A stretch of 37,535 nucleotides of DNA, from contig JAJDOD010000070.1 of assembly GCA_022340315.1 (NCBI GenBank), forward strand, positions 1-37,535. Reading direction: 5' to 3'. Numbering within the stretch: the first letter of the stretch is position 1; every line of letters begins with the position of its first letter. Made by a program: the position numbers and the translations under genes. The DNA comes from Silicimonas sp. Lineage in GTDB: Bacteria > Pseudomonadota > Alphaproteobacteria > Rhodobacterales > Rhodobacteraceae. The notes below the pieces were generated by a model. The model was not told where the DNA came from, did not search any database, and saw only the letters and a list, made by a program, of their open reading frames with translations. Shown piece by piece: positions 36,755-37,535 of the stretch.

Positions 36755-37535
36755 CCACGCTCGCCAAGATCCCCGTCACTGTCGTCACCGGCTTTCTCGG
36801 TTCGGGCAAGACGACGTTGATCCGTCACCTGATCGAGACCACCGAGGGGCGGCGGCTGGCGGTGATCGTCAACGAGTTCGGCGATGTCGGCGTGGATGGC
36901 GAGATCCTGAAGAGCTGCGCGATCCCGGACTGTCCGGCGGAGAACATCGTCGAGCTGTCGAACGGGTGCATCTGCTGCACGGTGGCGGACGATTTCATTC
37001 CGACGATCGAGGCATTGATGCAGCTCGATCCGCTGCCCGATCATATCCTGATCGAGACGAGTGGCCTGGCCTTGCCGAAGCCGCTTCTGAAGGCCTTTGA
37101 TTGGCCAGCGATTCGGAGCCGGGTCACGGTGGATGGTGTGATCGCGCTGGCGGATGCCGAGGCGGTGGCGGCCGGTCGCTTCGCGCCGGACGTGGCAGCG
37201 GTCGATGCGCAGCGGGCGGCGGACGAAAGCCTTGATCACGAGACGCCGCTTTCGGAGGTGTTCGAGGACCAGATCGCCTGTGCCGATGTGATCCTGCTGA
37301 CCAAGCCGGATCTCGCGGGGGCCGATGGTGTTTCAAGGGCGCGCGAGGTTATCGGGGCCGTGGCGCAGCGTTCCTTGCCGATGATCGAGGTGGCAAATGG
37401 TGCGGTGGTCGCCCGGGTGATCCTCGGCCTGGGTGCCGCAGCCGAGGATGATCTGGACGCCCGGCCCTCGCATCATGATGGGGTGCCGGAGCATGATCAC
37501 GAGGATTTCGACACGGTGGTGATAGACCTCCCCGA
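36751..37535 (+). CDS. cobW: Cobalamin biosynthesis GTPase CobW, N-terminal part, truncated by window end
   Basis: ATG 36751: MTTLAKIPVTVVTGFLGSGKTTLIRHLIETTEGRRLAVIVNEFGDVGVDGEIL...NGCICCTVADDF...HHDGVPEHDHEDFD; open to the window edge and absent from the ORF track. Confidence 0.95.
   Translation, partial: MTTLAKIPVTVVTGFLGSGKTTLIRHLIETTEGRRLAVIVNEFGDVGVDGEILKSCAIPDCPAENIVELSNGCICCTVADDFIPTIEALMQLDPLPDHILIETSGLALPKPLLKAFDWPAIRSRVTVDGVIALADAEAVAAGRFAPDVAAVDAQRAADESLDHETPLSEVFEDQIACADVILLTKPDLAGADGVSRAREVIGAVAQRSLPMIEVANGAVVARVILGLGAAAEDDLDARPSHHDGVPEHDHEDFDTVVIDLP

Overview
This is a GC-rich alphaproteobacterial chromosomal segment. Rhodobacteraceae/Roseobacter-type is my inference from gene content and codon style. 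Left to right it contains: the C-terminus of an ApbE-family FMN transferase, a 59-aa NqrM-like cysteine protein that the ORF track misses, and a CBS-domain protein. Next is a minus-strand catabolic operon of DeoR regulator, Ugp-type ABC transporter (ATPase, binding protein, two permeases), metallophosphoesterase, IMPase-family phosphatase and GalT. After a gene-poor patch and tRNA-Glu(UUC) come glpX-recJ, purA, an SDR gene with two in-frame stops, a DUF2842 protein, valS, an isolated CoxL-like molybdenum hydroxylase subunit, a DUF2235 hydrolase, divergent metF/metR around a perfect 11-bp-arm inverted repeat, suhB, a small membrane protein, an MFS transporter, a divergent response regulator/histidine kinase pair and a ThDP enzyme. 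The right end is a cobalamin block: cobS, cobT, cobU, a cobC-like phosphatase, cobD, cobQ, cobO, a cobalamin riboswitch, a DUF1636 protein and cobW (runs off the edge, absent from the ORF track). The best candidate for an undescribed system is the DeoR/ABC/phosphoesterase/IMPase/GalT operon. I read it as a possible sugar-phosphodiester scavenging pathway that yields hexose-1-phosphate without a kinase. All assignments come from reading the sequence; no database search was run.
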